Under the pieces are notes generated by a model. The model was not told the origin of the DNA. It did no database searches and saw nothing but the letters and a program-made list of their open reading frames with translations. Source: Hydra vulgaris (lineage: Eukaryota > Cnidaria > Hydrozoa > Anthoathecata > Hydridae). From it: a stretch of 64,000 bases of DNA. The translations under genes were made by a program, and so were the position numbers. Below, piece by piece: positions 12,039-21,540 of the stretch. The stretch is from NCBI RefSeq assembly GCF_038396675.1, contig NC_088934.1, forward strand, positions 48,042,001 through 48,106,000, read 5' to 3'. Each line of letters opens with the position of its first letter. Within the stretch, counting starts at the first letter, position 1.

Positions 12039-12309
12039 GAATATATTATATTATTATTAGATAAAAGGTTTAGCCCTAAATATCATAGCAATAATTTTTG
12101 AGAGTTTTATTTAAATGTGAATACCACTGTAAATTTTCATCCAGCTTTACTCCTAAAAAGTTTACGTATGTTTACCTTTTAATACAAGTGTTTTGAAAGA
12201 TTAGTAAATTTAAGAAGAACTTTTTTGATTTACTTCATAAAAAGTATATATTTTGTTTTATTTGCATTTATTAAAAGTTTTTTACTCGCGAAACACCCGT
12301 AAACTTTAC

Positions 12310-12417
12310 ATAACAGTTACAATATTATATTACAGTTACAAACATAACAGTTACAATATTACATTACAGTTACAAACAAAACAGCTACAATATTACATTA
12401 CAGTTACAAACATAACA
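12310..12417. repeat. 34-bp tandem repeat, about three copies
   Basis: A unit beginning TAACAGTTACAATATTA and containing a second ACAGTTACAAAC is repeated with few changes. The open plus frame at 12253-12459 is only this repeat read through. Confidence 0.8.
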
Positions 12418-13833
12418 GCTAAAAATTATATTACCGATTTAAGGTCTAGAAATTGCTAAAGAAATTATTAGAAACGAACGAACAGAGTTACCTGGATTCA
12501 TTCAGTGTTAAAAGTTTATTTTAAAAAAAAAATATCAATAATATTAAAACTTTAATATAACTTAAAAGTAAAAAATATTAGTTTTAAGACGGCGGATATT
12601 TGTGTTGTTAACAGTCAGTACATCAGATGTACAGCTCGGGTGGGTAGAGTCGTAAAAAGAAGTACCGACTCCGACTTTAACTCCGACTCCGACTCAAATG
12701 CAAAGTTATTACTATATATTAAGAGTTAGTTCATTTTTATTTTATTATATATATATATTTTTTAACGACTAATAATATGTTTCTAGATTTGAATTGAATT
12801 AATAAATGTCTATAAAAAAATTGGTAATACTTTTGCCGGTTTTACAAAAAGGTGTTTTATATCTCGGCGCTAATTTACATCTCTACCCCCCTACTTTTAT
12901 TTTTGATTATGATAGAGATTTTTATCCTGATTAAGAATCATATAAAAATATAGAGCTGAAAACCAAAGGAAAGTTCTCTAATTCGATAGCTCAGTTGTTA
13001 ATTCATAATTGCCGTTTTGCGAGGGTTCAAATCCGCCCCCCTTTTTTATTGCCTCCACAGCATCATCTTCAGGAAATACAGGATAGGCTTTTTGATTTTT
13101 TTCTTCATAAAGTTTCAGACCATTTAATTTTTTTCAGAATATCTGCAGCATGTTAGGATTAATTACCTGAGCACATTAATAGCATAAGTCTCTATCATGA
13201 CCTATGTGCAACAAATTTCGAACGGTGTTTTGATAATTTCAGAAATTTTAGGTTTTTTAAAAAACTTTCACTTTCGTTTGTTTTAGTATATAATACCTTT
13301 ATATATGTTATGCATATATAAAGGTTAGAGCGTGGCATATAGGGACACTAAAGAAATAAATTTTAGTTGCGGATAAACTAATCATAGTTAACAATGTTTT
13401 TCGTAAGTTTCCTTAAATTAATTGATATAAGAAAACGGAAAAACAAACAAAAAAAATTCCAAGAAAACAACCAAGGGAACGAAACTCTAAACTAGGTCAA
13501 GAACAGTTAAGAAGCAGCAGTTATTCGTCAATTGTTAAGCTTTAAAAGTGATAAAAATGAATGCATTTTATCATTTAAACGTGTTCAGAAATTAAAATCT
13601 CAAAATACATACAAATTACACGCCCATACACCCATACACCACCAAAAAATACACCCATACACCACAATAACAATTAAAACAAAACAAAAACTTTTTGTAT
13701 TTCATTATGAAATACTCTTAAACAAATAAACTTAAGAAATTGTTCTGAAATTTAAGTAGGGCAAAACTAGTATATATTATCATATATACAAGTCATATAT
13801 TATTATATATACTAGTTATATATAATACTATCT
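12418..13833. other. Non-coding stretch; possible old tRNA-like remnant
   Basis: A short run of CCGACT hexamers lies at about 12665-12700. At 12982-13045, GATAGCTCAGTTGTTAA and GGGTTCAAATCC resemble the A and B boxes of a tRNA-derived SINE head, but there is no foldable acceptor stem. A TATATACAAGT/ACTAGTTATATATA palindrome-like segment precedes the repeat at 13834. No gene was seen. Confidence 0.35.
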
Positions 13834-14411
13834 GGAGTTACCCGGCGTTGCCCGGGCCAATATTTAAACTGGCTTACCTGATATCTGTACACAAAAATGG
13901 TCCCAAAAAATGGTCCCCCCTGACCCCGGGGGTCGGGGTACGGGGTCAAAACCCAGCTAAGAACCTTCTCCCCCTCGAGGACTACCCCCATGCCAAATTT
14001 CATCGAGATCGGTGGATTTCTATAGAGAACAAATAAACAAACACACACACAAACACACATTGCCCTTTATATATATTAAGATTAAGATAAGATAAGAAGA
14101 TAAGATAGCTGGAGTTACCCGGCGTTGCCCGGGCCAATATTTAAACTGGCTTACCTGATATCTGTACACAAAAATGGGCCTAAAATGGGCCCAAAAAATG
14201 GTCCCCCCTGACCCCGGGGTCAAGGGGGCCCTTTTTTGGGCCCCCTTGACCCCGGGGGTTGGAGTACGGCGTCAAAACCCAGCTAAGAACCTTCTCCCCC
14301 TCGAGGACTACCCCCATGCCAAATTTCATCGAGATCGGTCCGGCGGTTCGGATTTCTATAGAGAACAAACAAACAAACACACACACATTGCCTTTTATAT
14401 ATATTAAGATT
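13834..14411. repeat. GC-rich interspersed repeat as a tandem dimer
   Basis: Two copies, about 13834-14080 and 14108-14411, each begin GGAGTTACCCGGCGTTGCCC and end in a TTCATCGAGATCGGT block, then AGAACAAA, a CA-rich tract and TTTATATATATTAAGAT. Both are far richer in GC than the surroundings. Copy 1 lacks about 10 bp (CCGGCGGTTC) present in copy 2. Copy 2 has an extra GC-rich inverted segment. The 3' block is of the kind found at the ends of many animal retroelement-derived repeats, but I cannot name the family. The several open frames here (60-80 codons, both strands) are not supported as genes. Confidence 0.75.
14212..14257. repeat. Perfect 20-bp GC-rich hairpin with T6 loop
   Basis: Left arm CCCCGGGGTCAAGGGGGCCC (14212-14231), six T, then the exact reverse complement (14238-14257). 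It is present only in the second repeat copy, so it arose by local inverted duplication of the CCCCTGACCCCGGGG segment. Confidence 0.9.
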
Positions 14412-15799
14412 ATATACTTTATTTATATAATTGGTAGCTATATAATCACACAAAAAATATCCACAAATGTTACCAAATAATAAATATATTATTTGGTGAC
14501 AATAAATGTAGTATTTGATGAGCTGGCTTAATAGCATGATATGCCAATGTAGAGTAATTTAAAATATGCCATATGCATTAGCTAATTTTTCAAATCCAAG
14601 TTCTTTTTTGTTCACAGCTAAAACTGCATTAAGTCCTATTTTGAATGATTGATCTTTCTTATATAATTTCTTACCATCGTTGTTTACATTAAACACTATT
14701 AGTAATCAAAGTTAATTTATGAAAAACTTTTTTTTGACTTATTACTAATATTGGTTTTCTAAATAATGAAAATAACATTTTTGATTAAAAATAAAACCAT
14801 TTAACTGTAGACAAAGTGGTAGTATAACTTAATATATTTTAATATCATGACAAAGAGTTATTAATAGTTAACTATATTAATAACTCTTTGTCCTGATATG
14901 CACAACAAAAGTCATTTTACTGAAATTAAAACTATTCAAAAAGTTCAATTGCAGATGTTTTTTAAAAACAGATTCTAAAATAGGATAAAAAACTGTCTGA
15001 TAAATATAAACTATATAAAAAAAGAAAAAAATTAGCAATTGTTCAAGATAAAACTTTTGTCGTTGTATTGCTTAAGAAAATAGGCAAATTTTGTTTTTCG
15101 CAAACTCACTTATGCATTTTGGTACTTCTAAAACTAATCTTTTTTTTTACAATAATGAAGCACGATAATTTAAAATGTTTTATCAAAAAAGAAACGATTT
15201 TTAGCTGAGATATAAGGCTTCAGTCATAACTGTCCCGTTATGCCCCACTGTATATACTCCGCACCACCCTAATATCTATAAAAATTCAAATGTGTTTTAT
15301 TTTGTGTTTTAGAAAAATCAGGTGCCAGTGGTAGAATTTGAACGACAAAAATGTCGTTAGGAAAGTAATCACACCGGCTACTAAGACGTATTAATCTAGA
15401 ATAATTTAAATACTATTTAATAAACAAAAAAATCTTTTTATAATGGAAAATAAACAATATAAATTAAAATAAGGAGATGAAATTTTGAAGTAAAAGTAAA
15501 AGTGCGAAACAAAATTTGAAGTTTACATAAGTTTGATATTTGCATACACTTTCGTTCATACTTTCTTGTAAGAAAAGTGCTGCAACTCTTTCTCACCATT
15601 AACTCGAGTGTAATGGCTGCCGTGAGTTACGTGTCAAACACGTGCAAATGGGTTACGGCATTGAACTGAATATTGATATTTAATAGATGCAAAAAAGGTT
15701 TTATTCTTACTATAGAAAGAAAAAACTAATGTTTGGAGTATCTGAAGTTGCTAACCTTTGACATTTGTGGTTTTTCCTTCATACAATGTCAGTTTGTAT
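14412..15799. other. Non-coding stretch with one hairpin
   Basis: A perfect 18-bp inverted repeat (GACAAAGAGTTATTAATA, 14849-14866 and 14875-14892) lies mid-stretch. On the minus strand at 15310-15385 there is weak tRNA-like sequence with a GTTCAAATTCT B-box. No gene was seen. Confidence 0.4.
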
Positions 15800-16055
15800 T
15801 ATACTAAGTTAACACACTTTAGCCTAATTCATAACTACATCAACTATAGTAACCTTGCGTGGGCTAGGATAAGGCCTGCAAAACTTAAAAAGATATTTAG
15901 TGTGCAATAACATGCTAACAGAATTATATATCAAAAGAGTAGAATTGAGCATGCGAAGCCATTAATGAGGGAAATGAAAATGTAGAATGTATATGAGGTA
16001 AATAAATTTCATCAAATAATCTTCCTGTATAATCATTTTAAAAATCTTACACCAA
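15800..16055 (+). pseudogene. LINE reverse transcriptase C-terminal region, first half (interrupted)
   Basis: One frame reads the thumb/C-terminal region of a CR1/Jockey-type RT: LIHNYINYSNLAWAR, an RPAKLKKIFSVQ block, HANRIIYQKSRIEHAKPL, then NVYEVNKFHQIIFLYNHF. One TAA lies after FSVQ and another stop after EMKM. The frame stops abruptly at 16055, where the CCCAGTGGG element begins, in the middle of NLTP-N. The continuation is found 10.4 kb away at 26469. The family match is to the conserved C-terminal region of these RTs (HxxPLFREL...LLFMYK type). Confidence 0.85.
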
Positions 16056-16304
16056 CCCAGTGGGCACAATGACGTTAAAATAACGTTGACACAACGTCGC
16101 AAACCGACGAAATGCAATGTTGAAACAACGTTGAAATTTGGTGGAATTGGAAACAAAATCCGACGTTTAAAACCACGACGTTGAAACAACGTCGATGAAA
16201 ACGTTGTTTCAACATTGTTCTAACGTCTTATCGACTACATATCATCCATATTTCAACTTCGATAAAATGAAAATTAAAAGTTCAACGTTGAAATTACGTT
16301 GTTT

Positions 16305-16364
16305 TAACGTCTTATCGACAATATATCAACCATATATGGTTGATATATTGTCGATAAGACGTTA
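16305..16364. repeat. 60-bp perfect palindrome in the left subterminal region
   Basis: 30-bp arms with no loop, centred between 16334 and 16335 (CCATATATGG). They sit in a longer imperfect palindrome with AACGTTGAAATT at its left and AATTTCAACGTT at its right (about 16283-16396). A second perfect 16-bp inverted repeat (CAGCCTATTGGATATA) lies at 16425-16459. Confidence 0.9.
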
Positions 16365-16637
16365 GAACAACGTTCAAACAACCTAATTTCAACGTTAAAT
16401 TTTGGTCATTTGATAAAAATTATACAGCCTATTGGATATAACTTATATCCAATAGGCTGCAGCCATTTTAAATTGTCATCGTTAACATGTTAAATTGTCT
16501 CGACTTGGGTTGCGATAAAATAAGACAATAAAAAAGCAATATTTTGCGCTAAAAGTAGTGTATTTCATGTTCAAAAAATTATTTTAAGGGAGTTTATATA
16601 AGAAATAGATAGAATGTTACCATTTTATATATACATT

Positions 16638-17478
16638 TTATATTAACATATTCGAATCGTCATTTACGCACCGACCGCCACCATTGGATCTGTCGGGTGC
16701 ATATTTCAACAAACTCATGATATCTGTTCTGACTTCAGCAACCGTAGCAATCGTTTTACTAAGCATGACGCTCTCTATAAAAAAAGGTATTGCCTGAGTA
16801 ATTTGCAACAAGTACAGCAAGAACTTGAAATTAAAGTAGCACCAAAGCATCAAATTGTGTTTTTCAATAACAGATAACATTACTCATGACTTACCAACAA
16901 CGACCTTACAAATGTTTGTGCCTTTAAATTTCTCTTTACCCTTGCCGCCAGCCATGTTGAACTTTGATTGTAAACCATTGGTCATCAACCTACAACAAAA
17001 AGTTATTATTTTTATAAATACATTAAACTTTGATACAATATCAGGTTAGGTAGCCCAATGGCACCGCGTATACCGCGGAATTCCGAATGGTTTTAAAATT
17101 TCAAAAATTCAATGACTTTTTTTTTTGTAGAAATAGGTCAGTTTCAATAAAATATTATACATATATATAATAGATCATCCAGGTCAAATTTGAAAAATCC
17201 GAAAAATTGTTTGCGGAAAAAGTCCGGAATATCCCCCCCTCCCCCCTTGTTTTCCCACTTAATTTGCTTTCATCTGAGTTGCTTTTTATTTTTTAGTTTT
17301 AAATTTCATCCTGTAAGATAGAGTCTGAATTATATTCAGAATCTACTATTGCAGTAGCCTCACAATTGCTGCTGCTACAGACATCTTCATTTAATAAAGC
17401 TGAGCAATCAATATCAATGTCACTACTAAGAAGCTCATTAACCAAAACATTATTCCGTCTCCATCGCTTTAACCGGGT
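16638..17478 (-). CDS. DUF4806-like protein gene (spliced, cargo of the element)
   Basis: Three coding segments are visible. The N-terminal exon starts at the ATG of MATRLKRWRRNN (17478 down to about 17299), basic then Ser/Asp/Glu-rich. A middle exon 16989-16895 has an AG acceptor just upstream and a GGTAAGT donor just after; it reads LMTNGLQSKFNMAGGKGKEK, then FKGTNICKVVV. The last exon, 16774-16638, follows a TATAG acceptor and ends SLLKYAPDRSNGGGR plus a short tail. Joining across the 120-bp intron keeps frame. The pattern 'MTxxLxxxFNxxGxxGKxxF' with a final AEVxxxIxxxLxxAPDR matches, from memory, the DUF4806 C-terminal domain. Its biochemical role is unknown. Exons between 16990 and 17299 were not resolved, so the gene may be incomplete. 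Confidence 0.65.
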
Positions 17479-17616
17479 AGCCATTTCCCTAAACAACAGA
17501 AGGCACTTTTATAGTATGTATATATACACTTATATGTTGTCTGAAAGTTTTCTTCCATATTTTGTTGACAAAAAGTAAAAGTTAAAATGCAAGACCGGAT
17601 TTTTTTTTTTATTAAT

Positions 17617-17842
17617 TGATAGACTGCCTGCCCCAACCAAACTCTCAGTCGATGTAGCAGCACTCCCTTGCGAGTCAGGCTAAAAGATAGTAGATGTAGC
17701 AGCACTCCGTTGCGAGTCAGGCTATTTATCAATCGATATAGCAGCACTCCCTTGCGAGTCAGGCTATTTGTCAGTCGATGTAGCAGCACTCCCTAGCGAG
17801 TCAGGCTATAAGATAGTCGATGAAGCAGCACTCCGTGCATGA
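17617..17842. repeat. Minisatellite of about 43 bp, with a conserved boundary
   Basis: About 4.4 copies of a unit containing GATGTAGCAGCACTCCCTTG and CGAGTCAGGCTA. The array begins after the boundary motif GACTGCCTGCCCCAACCAAA. The same boundary and unit recur inverted at 32330-32508 and, diverged, at 48346-48540. The open minus frame across it is a by-product. Confidence 0.9.
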
Positions 17843-18199
17843 TTTACAGTAAAAAAAAATAAAAATAAAAACATTTTAATAAAAAAATAATAATAAAAAC
17901 ATTGTTTATAGTGTTAAAAACATTCATAATGTTTTAAAAAACATTCTGGTCAATTAAATTTGCGTTTTTGCGGCTTTTTTAAAAAACGATTAATTTGTAA
18001 TTAAATTAATGGTTTTAAATTTCTGACAACTCGCAAATGTTGGACGAAAGTCAAAAGAAATTAAAAGTGACGTATGTGTTGGCGTAAGAACCACTTTTTT
18101 CTTTCCGCTCTTCCCAATTTTAAAAAAATATAAAAATAATAATAACAATAATAAAAATACTATAATATAGTATTATGATTATTATAGTCTATATGATAT

Positions 18200-18421
18200 A
18201 TTATCAACATATCATATATTTTATGTATATATATCATATGTTATATATAATAATATCATATATATATATATATATATATATCATATATTATATGTATATA
18301 TAAATATATAAATAAATATACATATATAATATATACTGTGAAAAGGGGTGACTATGAACAACGGGGTAAAAATGAACATCGATGCCAAGTTTACTAAATG
18401 GTGAAGAATCACGCACTATAT

Positions 18422-18495
<74 letters not shown>

Positions 18496-18499
18496 GATT

Positions 18500-18591
<92 letters not shown>

Positions 18592-18595
18592 CATT
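18200..18595. repeat. AT-rich tract with long (TA)n arrays
   Basis: Imperfect TATA/CATATA palindromic sequence at 18180-18330, then about 170 bp of (TA)n at 18420-18590 interrupted once by ATTATATAGATTAGA. Confidence 0.9.
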
Positions 18596-18814
18596 GATAA
18601 TATATATTTTATATTTATATAATATAAAATTAGTATAGTCAAATATACTAACATACATAGTAAAACAATTTAATCAAACTCTAAAAAACTACTTACTTAA
18701 ACAAACTCTAAAACAAATTCAAGCAAAGTCTTCATGCAATACACACTGATGAAATAAATAAAAAGATTTATTTAATATTTATCACTAATGCATCGCAAAT
18801 TAAGCAATGTGGTA

Positions 18815-19490
18815 TGTAATAAAATATCACATCCGCCTAAAATATTACATCCCCCATAGAAAAACCGAAATCGAGAATGCGTTTTCAAGTTATTGCACTT
18901 AAAAGTGTATCTAGCACGTCCGAAATATTAAAGTACAAAAACAATAAAATTAAAAACGCAACGATCAAGATTCATAAAGCTTTTTGTAAATAATATACTA
19001 TAAATGAAGTTAGCATTAAATGGTAATATATTTTAAATTCATACTTATGAAATTTTGATCTTAATATATTGCGTGACAATTATATAGATTACACATGGGG
19101 GATGTGATGTTTTAGATACCAAATACTAATACTTTGCAGTATTTTAAATGTTACATTGGGGGATGTAATATTTTAGAAGCCTGAATAAGGGGGATGTGAT
19201 ATTTTACGTAGAAATTTCAGCTTCTTATTGTGATATATATACAGATTACACATGGGGGATGTGATATTTTAGATACCAAATACTAATACTTTGCAGTATT
19301 TTAAATGTTACATTGGGGGATGTAATATTTTAGAAGCCTGAATAAGGGGGATGTGATATTTTACGTAGGAATTTCAGCTTCTTATTGTGATATATATACA
19401 GATTACACATGGGGGATGTGATATTTTAGATACCAAATACTAATACTTTGCAGTATTTTAAATGTTACATAGGGGGATGTAATATTTTAT
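18815..19490 (+). repeat. Ginger left TIR with 157-bp internal tandem repeat
   Basis: The outer 270 bp (18815-19085) is unique. It is followed by about 2.6 copies of a 157-bp unit starting GATTACACATGGGGGATGTG (starts at 19087, 19244 and 19401). Each unit has three variants of GGGGGATGTRATATTTTA. The same motif, inverted, also occurs twice at the very tip (CATCCGCC and CATCCCCC). The right TIR mirrors this. Confidence 0.95.
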
Positions 19491-19789
19491 TTATTATGTT
19501 ATAAAATGTATTTATTAAAGTTATAAATATCAACCATTCTATTTGTTAATTTTTTACAAGATTTATTATGTAATAAATGTTATATTATTTATTATTATTT
19601 TTAATTTTTAGTAATAAATTTGTTCACAACAAAATGAAGTTTTATTTTTAAAAACAATGCATCCTAATGGTACCATCGATTTGGGATGCAAAAGTCACAT
19701 TTTATCTAAAAATAAATATTTAAGGTTAAATCATTTTTCTATTTGAAAATAATGTTTAAAAGTAATTGAAATATTTCTTAATACCCATT

Positions 19790-20500
19790 TATCTTTTTTT
19801 GATTTTTTCTAGTTTTCGGACCAGTTTCACTTCCGCAAATACGACACAAACTATCCTGCCAACGTTTTTGACCTATTGATTTAGCTTTATCATTTTTTTT
19901 TGTTTCTTTTTAAATGTAATTTTATATAAAAGTAATGTAAATATTTTTAACACTATAAACAACCTTACTAACCTCCTTCATCTAATAGTAGTTGCACCAC
20001 TTTCTTCCTATATGCATTCACTTCTTCAATCGGAAAGGTGGTCACCAATTCTTCTCCATTTATATAATTTTCAGCAAACTAAAATAGGTCTGCATATATA
20101 TACATATATATATATGCAGACCTATTTTCCAGTGAGAGCAACCCAGCTGGTGATAATACTTCGATTCGATTCTTCACAGCATTAATAAATGGAATGACAT
20201 TCAATTTATTGTTTTATATTTAAATTAAATTTTTTTTGATTTAAATAAAGACAAATTATTAATACTGTTTGTTTTGTACAAAAATTCAATTTTGAAGTAT
20301 ATTCATTAATCATACTTTTTTTTTACTGTTTATTAGTAGTTTTAGATAAATATAAACAACTTCGTCACTGAGACATTCGTTTAAAGTGTCTTGTAATGAA
20401 TAATCATATATCTTGCAGCCACCTAAATCTGGATATATACCCATAATGGCTTTTACAGGGTTTACAACATGGAGATATTGTATTATTGACCTATTCATAA
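19790..20500 (-). pseudogene. Ginger C-terminal exons, Ulp1-like protease and zinc tail
   Basis: Exons in order on minus. One near 20498-20325 reads GCKIYDYSLQDTLNECLSDE followed by VVYIYLKLL, resembling the N-terminal 'WLNDEVI..Y..LL' region of Ulp1/SENP (C48) peptidases. One at about 20080-19974 reads FAENYINGEELVTTFPIEEV, then a KKVVQLLLDEG end with a GTTAGT donor, resembling the C-terminal helix after the catalytic Cys. A last segment near 19895-19810 has CRICGSETGPKTR, a possible zinc tail. The catalytic His, Asp and Cys region between the first two could not be found. A 48-bp inverted repeat (20081-20128) sits exactly at the second exon's acceptor. Ulp1 domains are known in some Ginger proteins; assignment here is moderate. 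Confidence 0.5.
20081..20128. repeat. 48-bp inverted repeat in the Ginger gene
   Basis: 20-bp arms AAAATAGGTCTGCATATATA and its exact reverse complement enclose TACATATA. The inner acceptor TTTTAG of the next minus-strand exon is formed by the arm edge. Confidence 0.85.
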
Positions 20501-20699
20501 AATGTAATAATAATTAATTATTCAAGCATAGATTTATCAAATAAAATAACGACAGTATTACATTTACAGAAGATAACATAATGTTATAAATTTTTAGACC
20601 TTCTATTTTTTCACCGGGTAGGGATAATGTTTAAAATTGATTATATTTAGGTAAGTTTACATAGAAATCTTCAGTTTACTAGTGCGCCACTGAATAATA

Positions 20700-21250
20700 T
20701 ATACCTTTCACTATCTTCAACTATGCAGCTTTTTTTTGAATAAAACATCCCTAGAAAATTGCACATAAATTAAAATAAAAAGCCAACATGAAGGTATTTG
20801 AAGAAAATTTTTTAATACATATCTTCACTATCTTCAACTACAGAGCTTTTTATTGTCTCCTCTGCCTTATTTGTCTCGTCTATAAAATTGAACATAAATA
20901 TAAAATGATAGGCTAAAAAATATAAATGAAACTATAATTATTTAATAAATACCTTGAAGTCTTTAACTACGAAGCTTTTTATTGAATCTGCCTCCTCTAC
21001 TAAACAAACCATACATTAAATAAAACGTTAACACTTATAAATAAAAAGGTAGTTTTTTATTACATACCTTTACTATCTCCAAATAGAAAGCTTTTTATTG
21101 TCTCCTCTGCCTTATCTGCTTTTAAAAAATTGGATAGAAATTAAAATAAAAAGATAACAAATATAAAGGTAATTTTTTAAGACATACCTTCACTATCTTT
21201 AACTTCAAAGCTTTTAATTATCTGCTCTGCCTTATTTGCTTCTAGAAAAT
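20700..21250 (-). repeat. Tandem array of duplicated micro-exons in the Ginger gene
   Basis: Five diverged copies of a repeat of about 120 bp (near 20700, 20820, 20950, 21065 and 21185). On the minus strand each reads an AG acceptor, a micro-exon of about 51-54 nt, and a GTATGT-like donor. Two clean copies encode ANKAEQIIKSFEVKDSE and ADKAEETIKSFLFGDSK. The others are decayed; one lacks a base, one lacks a good donor. Length is a multiple of three in clean copies, so copies can be added without changing frame. They follow directly after the GPY/F exon (donor GTATGC at 21541). Confidence 0.75.
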
Positions 21251-21540
21251 TGAACAAAAAATAAAATATGGAAAAAAAATGCTTAAGCAGACCAAAATTT
21301 GAAACATAAAAAGAAAATCTGTTGTTACTATTTACCCTTTATGCTTTCCACCAATGAATATTTTTTTTCGATTTTTATTTCACTTTTTGTTGTAATTGTT
21401 TCTAAAGTAGAGGGTACAAAAGTCTTTCAAATTAGAAAAAATTGGTTGTTTAGCAATAATATTCATGAAACTCTTTAGCTTTCTTTTTAAAAGTTAAAAA
21501 AAGTAGTTATTGGAAAACTTGTATATAAGTTGTGCGCATA

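Noticed and set aside
12982-13045. tRNA gene
   Set aside because: Box-like segments only; stems do not pair, so at most an old SINE head.
13834-14411. Hammerhead ribozyme of a Penelope or retrozyme element
   Set aside because: ACCTGATATC resembles part of the core, but the conserved CTGATGA and GAAA pair was not found.
13812-14537. Several 60-80-codon frames on both strands
   Set aside because: They come from a GC-rich non-coding repeat with fewer stops by chance; frames differ between the two copies.
15310-15385. tRNA gene on the minus strand
   Set aside because: Only a B-box-like segment is convincing; no acceptor or anticodon stem pairing.
18409-18658. Open frames of alternating Ile-Tyr here and at 5351, 31869 and 33267
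   Set aside because: Readings of (TA)n arrays.
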